Positions 1 through 5,511 of a DNA stretch of 19,324 nucleotides are shown in pieces; positions within the stretch are counted from its first letter, which is position 1; every line of letters starts with the position of its first letter. This DNA comes from DAOUTY01 sp964453665 (GTDB lineage Bacteria; Chloroflexota; Dehalococcoidia; SZUA-161), in assembly GCA_964453665.1 (NCBI GenBank), contig CAYVQT010000057.1, positions 1 to 19,324 on the forward strand, given 5' to 3'. Both the position numbers and the translations under genes were made by a program. Below the pieces are notes generated by a model. It did no database searches. It was not told the origin of the DNA and saw only the letters and a program-made list of their open reading frames with translations.

Positions 1-66
1 TTCTACAGAAAGGGTACATCCCAAATTCATTTTCAGCAATTTATAGTACATGACCTGAAGGTATGA
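1..66 (+). CDS. 3' end of a truncated unknown gene (partial)
   Basis: Frame 1 is open from the window edge to TGA at 64-66, giving 21 residues that end in HDLKV. The product cannot be recognised from so little. The only support for it being real is that its stop overlaps the start of the next small ORF as ATGA (63-66), a common translational-coupling arrangement, with GAAGG just upstream. The surrounding DNA is AT-richer than the gene-dense part of the window. It could equally be chance open sequence. Confidence 0.3.
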   Translation, partial: FYRKGTSQIHFQQFIVHDLKV

Positions 67-239
67 TGAGTCTTAAAGACAAAAGAAACAAAATACTTCA
101 CAGAAGGGAAAAGGCAACAAAAGATGACGCTGACCAATGCTTCAGTGTAGCTAGTGAGCTTGTGCAAAATTCTGCGCGGAAATTAGGTGAACTTTATGTT
201 GTTCATCCACAGCATAGACTATTAGGTTTGCGTGACTAG
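63..239 (+). CDS. hypothetical 58-aa protein (small, uncertain)
   Basis: This ORF runs from ATG at 63 to TAG at 237-239 and encodes 58 residues. It starts with a lysine/arginine-rich stretch (MMSLKDKRNK) and continues with a helical-looking segment (SVASELVQNSARKLGELYVV). The start overlaps the preceding stop as ATGA, and AAGG lies immediately upstream, which would suit the second ATG at 66 better. No family is recognised. The frame past the stop continues briefly with plausible residues before a second stop, so the gene may be decayed. Support comes only from reading-frame arrangement and residue composition; a random ORF is a real alternative. Confidence 0.3.
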   Translation: MMSLKDKRNKILHRREKATKDDADQCFSVASELVQNSARKLGELYVVHPQHRLLGLRD

Positions 240-492
240 GATGGCGACTGTATGACACTGCGTTATTAGAGTATTTGACTTGTGAACAACGCATATAAAT
301 ACAAACAATAGATGGTTTTCTCCTTGTGAATCATTCTCTGGATATTTTAGATTTCCAGTCAAAATCCAGTGGTTTTATAGCTGTATATGTCACTACACAG
401 AAGGCCCCTAGTATTCAGTCAATATCCTGCAATATAAATAAAAAGCATTGGTGTTTATAAAGTGCTATGCAAGCTTTGCAGACTTCTTACAC
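240..492. other. AT-rich non-coding stretch
   Basis: I see no convincing coding frame on either strand, no tRNA and no clear terminator here. The sequence is visibly AT-richer than the gene blocks to its right and contains only trivial short inverted repeats, such as TGCAA/TTGCA around the AAGCTT near 470. It separates the doubtful ORF at 63-239 from the orphan cooC tail at 493-540. Confidence 0.5.
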
Positions 493-540
493 TTACCCAG
501 TCTGATAGCCTGCTTTTTCCAGGATGCGCTTGACTACTCT
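493..540 (-). pseudogene. orphan 3' tail of a cooC-like gene
   Basis: Read on the minus strand, this encodes VKRILEKAGYQTG followed by TAA (493-495). That is almost the same as the C-terminal VKRILEKAGYQVS of the intact CooC-like ATPase at 1911-2672. At DNA level 502-535 matches 1920-1953 at 32 of 34 positions, with a 24-base perfect core at 512-535. Similarity stops abruptly at the gene-proximal side of the core (536 onward), so only the last 15 or so codons are present. This is expected either for a displaced gene end left by an element that inserted at the 3' end of cooC, or for the remnant of a deleted tandem copy. Confidence 0.75.
502..535. repeat. 34-bp direct repeat, left copy (candidate att site)
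   Basis: Left member of a direct repeat pair; the right copy is at 1920-1953, 1418 bp away. 32 of 34 bases match, and the 24 bases at 512-535 are identical. The right copy forms the 3' end of an intact minus-strand gene and the left copy is an orphan. That asymmetry resembles attL/attR pairs of elements that integrate at gene 3' ends and restore the reading frame. No integrase lies between the copies. Confidence 0.75.
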
Positions 541-558
541 ATTATCGCTCATTATAAT
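530..558 (+). promoter_or_regulatory. sigma70-type promoter for the MNT/HEPN operon
   Basis: A -35 box TTGACT (530-535) and a perfect -10 box TATAAT (553-558) are separated by exactly 17 bases. Transcription would start near 565, about 25 nt before the ATG at 591. The -35 box lies inside the left direct-repeat copy derived from the cooC tail, and the -10 box lies inside a 16-bp palindrome. Box positions are seen directly; promoter activity is inferred. Confidence 0.75.
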
Positions 559-582
559 GAGCACATGCTCAATATTTGGAGC
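547..582 (+). promoter_or_regulatory. tandem operator-like palindromes (GCTC-N8-GAGC, two copies)
   Basis: GCTCATTATAATGAGC at 547-562 is a perfect 16-bp palindrome that contains the -10 box. GCTCAATATTTGGAGC at 567-582 has the same GCTC-N8-GAGC frame and matches it at 12 of 16 positions. The copies are 20 bp apart start to start, close to two helical turns. The second overlaps the presumed transcription start and the GGAG ribosome-binding site (578-581). The first gene of the operon encodes an N-terminal winged helix, so autorepression is the natural inference. Confidence 0.65.
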
Positions 583-590
583 AATAGAAT

Positions 591-1157
591 ATGATGCATA
601 TTCATATAATAGCTACAAATACTCAGAAAGTGCTTGGCCTTCTTGCGAAGTTTCCTGATCAGGAGTTCTATGAGCGTCAACTTGCTCGCAGGCTCGGAAT
701 ATCTTCAGGCTCGGCAAACCGCGCGCTGAATGAGCTATACGCAAACGGGGCTCTAACGCGCAGGCGGGAAGGGAAGATGTATTTCTACTCGATTGATTCC
801 TCGAATGCCGCCGTTATAGAGTTGAAGAAAATGATAACCATTATGCTGCTTGAGCCATTGGTAGAGAAACTGAAGAAGCTGTCAAGCCGCATAGTATTAT
901 ATGGCAGTTGTGCTCTTGGGGTAGATACATCGGTGAGTGATATTGACTTGTTCGTTGTATCGAACAGCAATGAAGACGTGTCGAATATTATCAGCAATTT
1001 CAGATTCCCGAGGGGGTACGAGAATATTCATATTCAATACGTAATCAAAACGCCTGTCGAATTACTCGAGGGCGGTGACTCGGAACAACCTTTTATGGAG
1101 GAGGTTGATCGCGGAATAGTACTGTGGGAAAGAGTCGCCAGTGAATCGAGAGTTTAA
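591..1157 (+). CDS. winged-helix MNT-type nucleotidyltransferase (antitoxin-like)
   Basis: A 188-aa protein with two parts. Residues about 8-70 form a winged helix-turn-helix (FYERQLARRLGISSGSANRA). Residues about 98-155 form a minimal nucleotidyltransferase domain with the signature GSxxxGxxxxxSDIDL; G105/S106 and D117/D119 are the nucleotide and metal ligands. The third acidic residue on the following strand is not obvious (IHIQYVI around 147-152). In the family, MNT proteins act as antitoxins to HEPN partners, in some cases by AMP-ylating them. GGAG at 578-581 lies 9 nt before this ATG; a second ATG at 594 is possible. The 3' end overlaps the HEPN gene by 17 nt. The HTH fusion suggests that the protein also represses its own promoter. 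Confidence 0.85.
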   Translation: MMHIHIIATNTQKVLGLLAKFPDQEFYERQLARRLGISSGSANRALNELYANGALTRRREGKMYFYSIDSSNAAVIELKKMITIMLLEPLVEKLKKLSSRIVLYGSCALGVDTSVSDIDLFVVSNSNEDVSNIISNFRFPRGYENIHIQYVIKTPVELLEGGDSEQPFMEEVDRGIVLWERVASESRV

Positions 1158-1578
1158 GCAGTGTCTTGAAAATAAGAAGATCGTTCGCTTCGCTAGAGGC
1201 AAAAATCTGGTTGAGAAGGAACTGTCAGTCGCCAGAAATGACCTGGCGGATGCGAAGGCAGGCTATGAAAATGAGCGTTACAAATGGTCAACTATTCAGG
1301 CCTACTATGCCATGTTCCATGCTGCCAGAGCGTTGATCTACTCTCAGGGCTACCGTGAAAAGAGCCATTACTGCCTGGCTATGGCTTTGAGAACTCTATT
1401 TGTGGATGAAAGCAGAATGGATGCTCAGTCGGCTCGTGACTTCCTTAATGCTATGAACCTACGCGAGGCTGCTGATTATGAGGCCGAGTTCTCCCAATCC
1501 GGAGCGAAAGCGGTTATTGCTTCAGCGGAGAGGTTTATAGGTAAAGCGGTTGCTATCTTGGGTCTAGGTGATTCATAG
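1141..1578 (+). CDS. HEPN-domain protein (toxin-like partner)
   Basis: A 145-aa all-helical protein starting at GTG 1141 inside the end of the MNT gene, with GGGAAAGAG upstream. The HEPN core (PF05168/UPF0332 type) is recognisable at residues about 20-140, with YYAMFHAARALIYSQG at 55-70 followed by EKSH at 73-76. Many HEPN toxins are RNases with an R-x4-6-H motif. Here the nearest pair is R72 and H76 (R-x3-H), so catalytic competence is uncertain, although the KSH is typical of this HEPN subgroup. The tight overlap with an MNT gene is the classic order of HEPN/MNT toxin-antitoxin modules. The pair is bracketed by direct repeats and looks like horizontally acquired cargo. Confidence 0.85.
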   Translation: MNREFKQCLENKKIVRFARGKNLVEKELSVARNDLADAKAGYENERYKWSTIQAYYAMFHAARALIYSQGYREKSHYCLAMALRTLFVDESRMDAQSARDFLNAMNLREAADYEAEFSQSGAKAVIASAERFIGKAVAILGLGDS

Positions 1579-1784
1579 AAATAGCCGTCAGCTTTAAAGG
1601 TCATCTTGTATGCAGGGTGCCGATATAGGCAAGAAACAGGTTGATAAAGACCAGTGCGCGGTTCCAGAATCGAGCTAATTTTCTGCCGACTTTCCTCAGG
1701 AATCTGTCATGCTGATTGTAATTAGCACTACTAAATATGAAAATGCTGTTTTTAGGATAACCCAATTAAAGACTACGTTCGTGG
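1579..1784. other. intergenic stretch with no supported gene
   Basis: This is the first part of a 332-bp gap between the HEPN gene and the cooC-like gene; the rest is the repeat cluster at 1785-1885. On the minus strand a frame is open from about 1766 down to TGA at 1601-1603 and reads KVGRKLARFWNRALVFINLF. It has no start codon or ribosome-binding site, and it may be a remnant of a lost gene. I see no terminator after the HEPN stop. Confidence 0.4.
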
Positions 1785-1885
1785 TGAGCACTTCGGCTCT
1801 GCTCAATACAAGATTGTCGAACCATGACCGGCCCTTCGACAGGCTCCCTTCGACAAGCTCCCTTCGACAAGCTCAGGGCGAACGG
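1785..1885. repeat. REP-like short inverted/tandem repeat cluster
   Basis: Three tandem 14-bp units beginning CCCTTCGACA occupy 1832-1845, 1846-1859 and 1860-1873, and the last runs into CAGGGCGAACGG (1874-1885). Two further inverted pairs precede them: TGAGCA/TGCTCA (1785-1790 with 1800-1805) and TGTCGAA/TTCGACA (1815-1821 with 1835-1841). From general knowledge, sequences of the form CTTCGACAAGCTCAGG recur as interspersed REP-like elements in many bacterial genomes. The cluster sits downstream of both the convergent HEPN gene and the cooC-like gene, where its hairpins could act as a bidirectional transcript end. Confidence 0.7.
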
Positions 1886-1910
1886 TTTAGATCCTATTTA
1901 AAAGCAATGT

Positions 1911-2672
1911 CTAACTAACCTGATATCCCGCTTTTTCCAGGATGCGCTTGACTGATAGAGAGGCGGGGGAGTCCTCCGGCAACTCCAGCAGCGATTTGCC
2001 ATCGAGGTTATACTGCTCAACCTCGGCATCGTAATCCATCCTGCCCAGGTAGGCTGCGCCATCGCTCCCGATGCGTTTCTCAAGCTCATCGTTGAATCTA
2101 TAGTTGGCCACCGTGTAGAAATTCCGGTATTTGATGCCTACTTCAGCGGTAAGCCTCTGTATCCTCGCTACATTCTTGAGGGATTTCATGGATGGGTCCA
2201 GTATGATGAACATGTCATCCACTTCTGAGGTAATATTTCTGTTGAGATGCTCCAGACCTGCCGGGGCGTCTATAAGGGTATAGGCGTAGTTCTGTGCAAG
2301 CTTGGGAATTATTCCTCTGAGCAGGTTATTGGGGGCGCAGTAGCAGCCCTCGGTCCACTTAAAGCCCAGGGAGACCAGGTCGAACTCGTCAGACTCGTAG
2401 ATACATTCGGTGTTGAACAGATACAGTATTTTCTCGGGCAGGGGCATGGCGCTCAGCTCTTCATAGCCCTCATTTTTTTGAATATCGTAGAGGATGTCAA
2501 GCACTGTCCTGACCCCCTCTTTTTCCAGGTCTATCCCCAGCATATCTGCCAGGCTCTGGTCGGGATCGATATCAATAAGGAGCTGCGGGTGAGCCAGATA
2601 CCTTGTGGCCAGGGCTGTGAAGGTCGTTTTACCGGTGCCTCCTCTGCCTGTAGATACGATTCTTTTACCCAT
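1911..2672 (-). CDS. CooC-like nickel-insertion P-loop ATPase, variant Walker A
   Basis: A 253-aa MinD/CooC-family ATPase. The deviant Walker A is GRGGTGKTT (residues 9-17). The Cys-x-Cys motif C110-Y-C112 is where CooC proteins bind Ni or Zn at the dimer interface. The switch motif DAPAGLEH lies at 135-142. CooC proteins use ATP-driven dimerisation to deliver nickel to the C-cluster of carbon monoxide dehydrogenase. The signature lysine of the deviant Walker A (normally GKGG) is arginine here (R10), which is unusual. This is the last gene of the long minus-strand cluster, 90 nt after the DUF2892 gene. Its 3' end carries the right copy of the direct repeat (1920-1953). It is clearly a paralogue, not a close duplicate, of the CooC at 3965. 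Confidence 0.85.
   Translation of the reverse strand: MGKRIVSTGRGGTGKTTFTALATRYLAHPQLLIDIDPDQSLADMLGIDLEKEGVRTVLDILYDIQKNEGYEELSAMPLPEKILYLFNTECIYESDEFDLVSLGFKWTEGCYCAPNNLLRGIIPKLAQNYAYTLIDAPAGLEHLNRNITSEVDDMFIILDPSMKSLKNVARIQRLTAEVGIKYRNFYTVANYRFNDELEKRIGSDGAAYLGRMDYDAEVEQYNLDGKSLLELPEDSPASLSVKRILEKAGYQVS
1920..1953. repeat. 34-bp direct repeat, right copy inside the cooC 3' end
   Basis: Right member of the repeat pair whose left copy is at 502-535 (32/34 identical; 24-bp identical core at 1930-1953). Here the repeat is functional coding sequence, the last codons of the cooC-like gene, which ends at 1911. Confidence 0.75.
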
Positions 2673-2762
2673 TTTATACCCCTTATTTTTTCAACCGGCG
2701 GTTTATCGCACAGGGATTCACCCTGACGATAAGGGTTCTTCTTATGTCTCCTCAGTCGGCCC

Positions 2763-2960
2763 CTAGACCTTGTAGGTTTTGATGTGGAAAGGGATGTAGA
2801 GGGGACATCTTCCTATCAAGCTGGTGGCGAATAGTATTACCCCTATAACTCCTACCACGATTAACGCAGCGCCACCCAGAGCACCGAATCCTACCCCCAT
2901 CATCACTACTCCAATGATAAACCTGATAACCCGATCGGCCGTTCCCATGTTGCGCTCCAT
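2763..2960 (-). CDS. DUF2892-family small membrane protein
   Basis: 65 aa from ATG at 2958-2960, chosen because AAGGAGG lies 7 nt upstream; an in-frame TTG six bases earlier (2964-2966) would leave no room for that site. The N-terminal MERNMGTADRVIRFIIG, two hydrophobic helices (about 11-28 and 31-48) and the RCPLYIPFHIKT ending fit DUF2892, the inner-membrane domain also found at the C terminus of YgaP-type rhodaneses. It probably spans the membrane twice. Its function is unknown. It lies between unknown small proteins and the second CooC-like gene in a co-directional cluster. Confidence 0.8.
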   Translation of the reverse strand: MERNMGTADRVIRFIIGVVMMGVGFGALGGAALIVVGVIGVILFATSLIGRCPLYIPFHIKTYKV

Positions 2961-3020
2961 ATCCAAGCCTCCTTATTAGTTACCGGCCACGGCGGGCTCA
3001 ACCGCTTCACGCCAGCGTAT

Positions 3021-3338
3021 CTATCTGTTGCTGTTATCCGTATGCCCTGCTGGCGCTCCAGTCTTTCCCGCTATTTCCGCATCCCACTTTGCAACCTGCC
3101 GGTATCCTGCCAGATGGCCTAAAGCCATAGCCAGATTATTCCTCAGCGCTGTCTGAGCGTCATTTGAGTATTGCAGATAATTCTGATCTGTTATCAATGC
3201 AATTGGCGCCGATGCGCGGTATGCACCCTCAAGGTTGTTAAAAACCCTGTCCCAGAACTCCACCAGTTCATCCCAGGAGGCGTGCAGGCATTTGTTTCTG
3301 ATCTCTCTGGTTGCGGACTCTACCTCTTTCTGTGTCAT
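3021..3338 (-). CDS. hypothetical protein, 105 aa
   Basis: A soluble, mostly helical protein of unrecognised family. It contains tryptophans and acidic residues near the start (SWDELVEFWDRVFNNLEGAY, 21-40) and a polar C-terminal tail. No cysteine pair, membrane segment or signal peptide is visible. AAGAGG sits 5 nt before the ATG. It starts 14 nt after the preceding unknown gene and lies in the CooC/CooT cluster, so co-expression is likely. No function can be given. Confidence 0.75.
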   Translation of the reverse strand: MTQKEVESATREIRNKCLHASWDELVEFWDRVFNNLEGAYRASAPIALITDQNYLQYSNDAQTALRNNLAMALGHLAGYRQVAKWDAEIAGKTGAPAGHTDNSNR

Positions 3339-3352
3339 AACGACCTCTTGTA

Positions 3353-3625
3353 TTATGTTAAGTTAGCTAAAGGGCTCGACTCTCTTACCCAGATGCGGTA
3401 CACCTTCTCTCCACCCTCCTCATAGCATTTCAGTCCACTCGGATCCGCTTCTTCCACCTCTACGTTCTCCTTGCCACAAAGCTCGATGGTCTGGTCCAGC
3501 CAGTTCTTGAAATGCGTTCCACCGCCAAAGTAGACTTTTCTCCATACGTTGCCTTCATCGTCCGTGCGTTCTCTGACAAGATCCTCCGCCTCTATTCTTG
3601 CCCGTTCCCTGCTTTCCTCCGTCAT
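3353..3625 (-). CDS. hypothetical protein, 90 aa
   Basis: A small charged protein: an acidic/basic N-terminal helix (residues 1-20), then WRKVYFGGGTHFKNWLDQTI (28-47) and a C-terminal part ending in YRIWVRESSPL. It has two cysteines (C50, C67) but no CxxC. I do not recognise the family; the mix of conserved-looking aromatic and glycine residues suggests a folded domain. GGAG lies 6 nt before the ATG. A possible promoter (3656-3685) lies in the 105-nt gap upstream. It is co-directional with CooT upstream and the next unknown gene downstream. Confidence 0.75.
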   Translation of the reverse strand: MTEESRERARIEAEDLVRERTDDEGNVWRKVYFGGGTHFKNWLDQTIELCGKENVEVEEADPSGLKCYEEGGEKVYRIWVRESSPLANLT

Positions 3626-3655
3626 TTCATTCTCCGTCGCTTTTCTGTTTCCCGA

Positions 3656-3685
3656 ATAATATCACTGACCTTCTACCAATTACAA
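3656..3685 (-). promoter_or_regulatory. possible internal promoter
   Basis: On the minus strand TTGTAA (3685-3680) and TATTAT (3661-3656) are separated by 18 bases. They lie in one of the widest gaps of the cluster (105 nt), upstream of the gene starting at 3625. The -10 box is good and the -35 box is mediocre. It could drive the last four genes separately from the rest. Confidence 0.35.
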
Positions 3686-3730
3686 CTTGCAGCGCTAGAT
3701 GAGCCGTTGTGGTGAGATTTATTGTGTATC

Positions 3731-3913
3731 CTATTCGTCGATGGTGATTCTGGATTCCATGAAGTCAATCTCTTTTAACTTCCCCTGGAGTACCTTTTTT
3801 TCGCCAAACAGGGTCTCAAGCTCGATTACGTTGCCATCCAGCGTCATGTGAGCGATTTCCTGAAGAATCGGCTGGTCGCTTTGTGTTCCCTGATATGCAG
3901 CGGCGAGACACAT
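3731..3913 (-). CDS. cooT: CooT-family nickel-binding protein
   Basis: 60 aa beginning MCLAAAY and ending EIDFMESRITIDE, with GNVIELETLFGEKKVLQGK in the middle. This is the compact beta-rich pattern of CooT, a small homodimeric protein implicated in nickel supply for carbon monoxide dehydrogenase, in which Cys2 is the nickel ligand. Cys2 is present. The length matches the family (about 60-66 aa). AGGAGGTG lies 6 nt upstream of the ATG. It is 51 nt downstream of cooC, the expected neighbour in CODH maturation clusters. The CODH catalytic gene is not in this window. Confidence 0.85.
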   Translation of the reverse strand: MCLAAAYQGTQSDQPILQEIAHMTLDGNVIELETLFGEKKVLQGKLKEIDFMESRITIDE

Positions 3914-3964
3914 TTCACCACCTCCTGTAGCGTATTCAGACTGCGCCCTGTCTATGCTACGGGT

Positions 3965-4765
3965 TCATTCATGTTTTCCGGCGCCGGAAAGCAGGGTATC
4001 AGCTATCCTTTCCACTTCCGCTTTTATATTATTCGATTGCAGGCGGCGGCCTTCGAGGCCAGCCTCGAGGATTTCAGCGTCGTAAGGAATACACCCTATC
4101 GTGTGTATGTCGCTGGCACGCAGTTTTTCCTTCAGCTTGCCTGCCATATCATCCGAGGTGGCTTTATTGATTACGGCCCAGATATTCCTTATCCCCAGTT
4201 CTCCGGCCATGCTGTTGACTTTATCTGCCAGGACGAGGGATTCGAATGACGGGTCGACAACTAAAAGAACGATATCTATGCTGGTGTCGACTCCCCTGCC
4301 GAAGTGCTCCACACCAGCTTCCATGTCCACGATTGCTATCTCGTTCTCTTTCAGTTGCAGCTTCTTCAGGAACTCCCTGCTCAACACCCCCATGGGGCAG
4401 GCGCACCCTTCCAGTGATTGTAGTATTTTACCTATGCACACCAGGCTGATGCCGTCACCCCTGGCAATATGTTCAGAAGGTATATCGTTGAGAGGTATTT
4501 GACTGCGTGCTATGACGTTTATTTCCTCTTCAGCTTGTGCCAGTGGGGTCTTGGGGAAGATGCTTTTCACCTTTTTTTTGCCCCCCACAAGTTCCAGGAT
4601 GGGGACTGGCGGTTTTTCAAAACCCAGCATTCGGTAGAGACCCGAGTTTGACTCATCGGAGTCGACAACTACCACCTGATAGCCCTTCTCTCGCATACCA
4701 TTTGCCAGCAGGGTTGCTATAGCGCTTTTTCCGCTGCCGCCCTTGCCGCACACCGATATCTTCAT
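3965..4765 (-). CDS. cooC: CooC nickel-insertion ATPase for CO dehydrogenase
   Basis: 266 aa from ATG at 4763-4765, chosen because GGGAGA lies just upstream; the earlier in-frame ATG at 4780 lacks a ribosome-binding site. The deviant Walker A GKGGSGKS lies at 7-14. The paired cysteines C121-A-C123 form the CooC metal-binding CxC. The switch motif DMEAGVEH lies at 147-154 and IVLLVVDPSFESL follows at 165-177. In the family, ATP-dependent dimers hold Ni(II) at CxC and pass it to the CODH C-cluster. Length and motifs are canonical. It is preceded by a small ferredoxin gene (31-nt gap) and followed by cooT. Confidence 0.9.
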   Translation of the reverse strand: MKISVCGKGGSGKSAIATLLANGMREKGYQVVVVDSDESNSGLYRMLGFEKPPVPILELVGGKKKVKSIFPKTPLAQAEEEINVIARSQIPLNDIPSEHIARGDGISLVCIGKILQSLEGCACPMGVLSREFLKKLQLKENEIAIVDMEAGVEHFGRGVDTSIDIVLLVVDPSFESLVLADKVNSMAGELGIRNIWAVINKATSDDMAGKLKEKLRASDIHTIGCIPYDAEILEAGLEGRRLQSNNIKAEVERIADTLLSGAGKHE

Positions 4766-4796
4766 ACGTGTCTCCCTCATAGGCCTGCTTGATGAC

Positions 4797-5006
4797 TTAC
4801 ATCATCCTGATTGCGTTCAATGGGCAAGCCTTAACGCATTTGGCACAGCTGTGGCACCATTTTGCCGGGTTGATTTCGGGCATTTCGTAGGGTGCTTCCT
4901 GTTTTAGACTCCCGTACTCACACGCAAGCATGGCAACGCAGACCCCACTGTCGCATTCTTCAGGTCGGCACCTGGCGTAGTCCAACGCAGGGACTTTCTT
5001 GGGCAT
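4797..5006 (-). CDS. small ferredoxin with two cysteine clusters
   Basis: A 69-aa iron-sulfur protein. The C-terminal half carries a classic [4Fe-4S] motif, CHSCAKCVKACP (C51, C54, C57, C61). The N-terminal half carries C13RPEEC18, C23 and C29. That spacing resembles the N-terminal metal-binding domain of RNase L inhibitor/ABCE1-type proteins more than a standard ferredoxin, so the second cluster may be [4Fe-4S] with different geometry. It probably carries electrons for the cluster. The ATG overlaps the stop of the upstream 50-aa gene (TAATG at 5008-5004), so the two are translationally coupled. It lies directly before cooC, suggesting a role in CODH maturation or reduction. Confidence 0.8.
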   Translation of the reverse strand: MPKKVPALDYARCRPEECDSGVCVAMLACEYGSLKQEAPYEMPEINPAKWCHSCAKCVKACPLNAIRMM

Positions 5007-5158
5007 TAACTGCCCTTCTCTTTCGCTGTCATCTCCGCTAGCTGTTCTTCCAGTTCCTCAAGCTCCTGTAGCATCGCGGGCGGAACCGAGTGAGGCGGTA
5101 TGCGCCGCTTCAGCTCAGCGATTCTTTCCTCGAGTTCCTCGCGACTTCGAATCGTCAT
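5006..5158 (-). CDS. small acidic coiled-coil protein, 50 aa
   Basis: This short gene starts at ATG 5156-5158 and ends at TAA 5006-5008. Its product has two charged helices (EELEERIAELKRRI and MLQELEELEEQLAEM) joined by the proline-rich hinge PPHSVPPA, so a helical hairpin or short coiled coil is likely. The stop codon shares one base with the start of the ferredoxin gene (TAATG). It begins 16 nt after the J-domain gene. No strong Shine-Dalgarno is seen, fitting coupling from the gene upstream. The family is not recognised. The precise packing and strongly periodic Leu/Glu pattern argue that it is real. Confidence 0.65.
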   Translation of the reverse strand: MTIRSREELEERIAELKRRIPPHSVPPAMLQELEELEEQLAEMTAKEKGS

Positions 5159-5174
5159 TTTATTGAGCTTTGAT

Positions 5175-5471
5175 TTATATGCTGTCGAACCACCCGTCGG
5201 CGAATCTCCTGCGGATTCTCTCTTCGGGGTATGCTCTGTCTACATCCGACTGATTGAATGTATATTTATACCGCGCACAATATTCAGCGAGAAGCTTATA
5301 CGCACGGTTCAGCTTTTTCATTGACTCCTGGTGCTCCAGCTTGTCACTGCTTGTATCGGGATGGTAGCGAAAGGACATTTTCCTATAGGCCTGTTTTATC
5401 TCTTTGAGGCTGGCAAATTCCCCCAGGCCCAGGAATTTTCGAGCCTCGTCTATTTCTTCGAAACTGGCCAT
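5175..5471 (-). CDS. J-domain (DnaJ-like) protein
   Basis: 98 aa with a single J domain at about residues 10-66: FLGLGEFASLKEIKQAYRKM, the invariant HPD at 37-39 and the helix IV region KKLNRAYKLL. There is no G/F region, zinc finger or client-binding domain. The 30-residue tail (YTFNQSDVDRAYPEERIRRR) is charged and probably binds a specific partner. J proteins stimulate the ATPase of an Hsp70; small dedicated ones help assemble iron-sulfur or other metalloproteins. Its place between thioredoxins and ferredoxin/CooC genes suggests a maturation chaperone. The start has no other good candidate. Confidence 0.85.
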   Translation of the reverse strand: MASFEEIDEARKFLGLGEFASLKEIKQAYRKMSFRYHPDTSSDKLEHQESMKKLNRAYKLLAEYCARYKYTFNQSDVDRAYPEERIRRRFADGWFDSI

Positions 5472-5511
5472 CTATTTGTCCCCTGGCGTTCGACTACGGC
5501 TAAAATTTGGG

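Noticed and set aside
1601..1766. Open minus-strand frame with protein-like residues (KVGRKLARFWNRALVFINLF)
   Set aside because: It has no start codon, no ribosome-binding site and no recognised family. It may be a remnant but cannot be called a gene.
1709..1918. 69-aa plus-strand ORF
   Set aside because: Its second half is simply a translation of the REP-like repeats (SLRQAQGERF), it has no ribosome-binding site and it runs into the cooC 3' end.
2247..2726. 159-aa ORF antisense to the cooC-like gene
   Set aside because: It is the opposite strand of a clearly coding ATPase gene, with no domain or ribosome-binding site.
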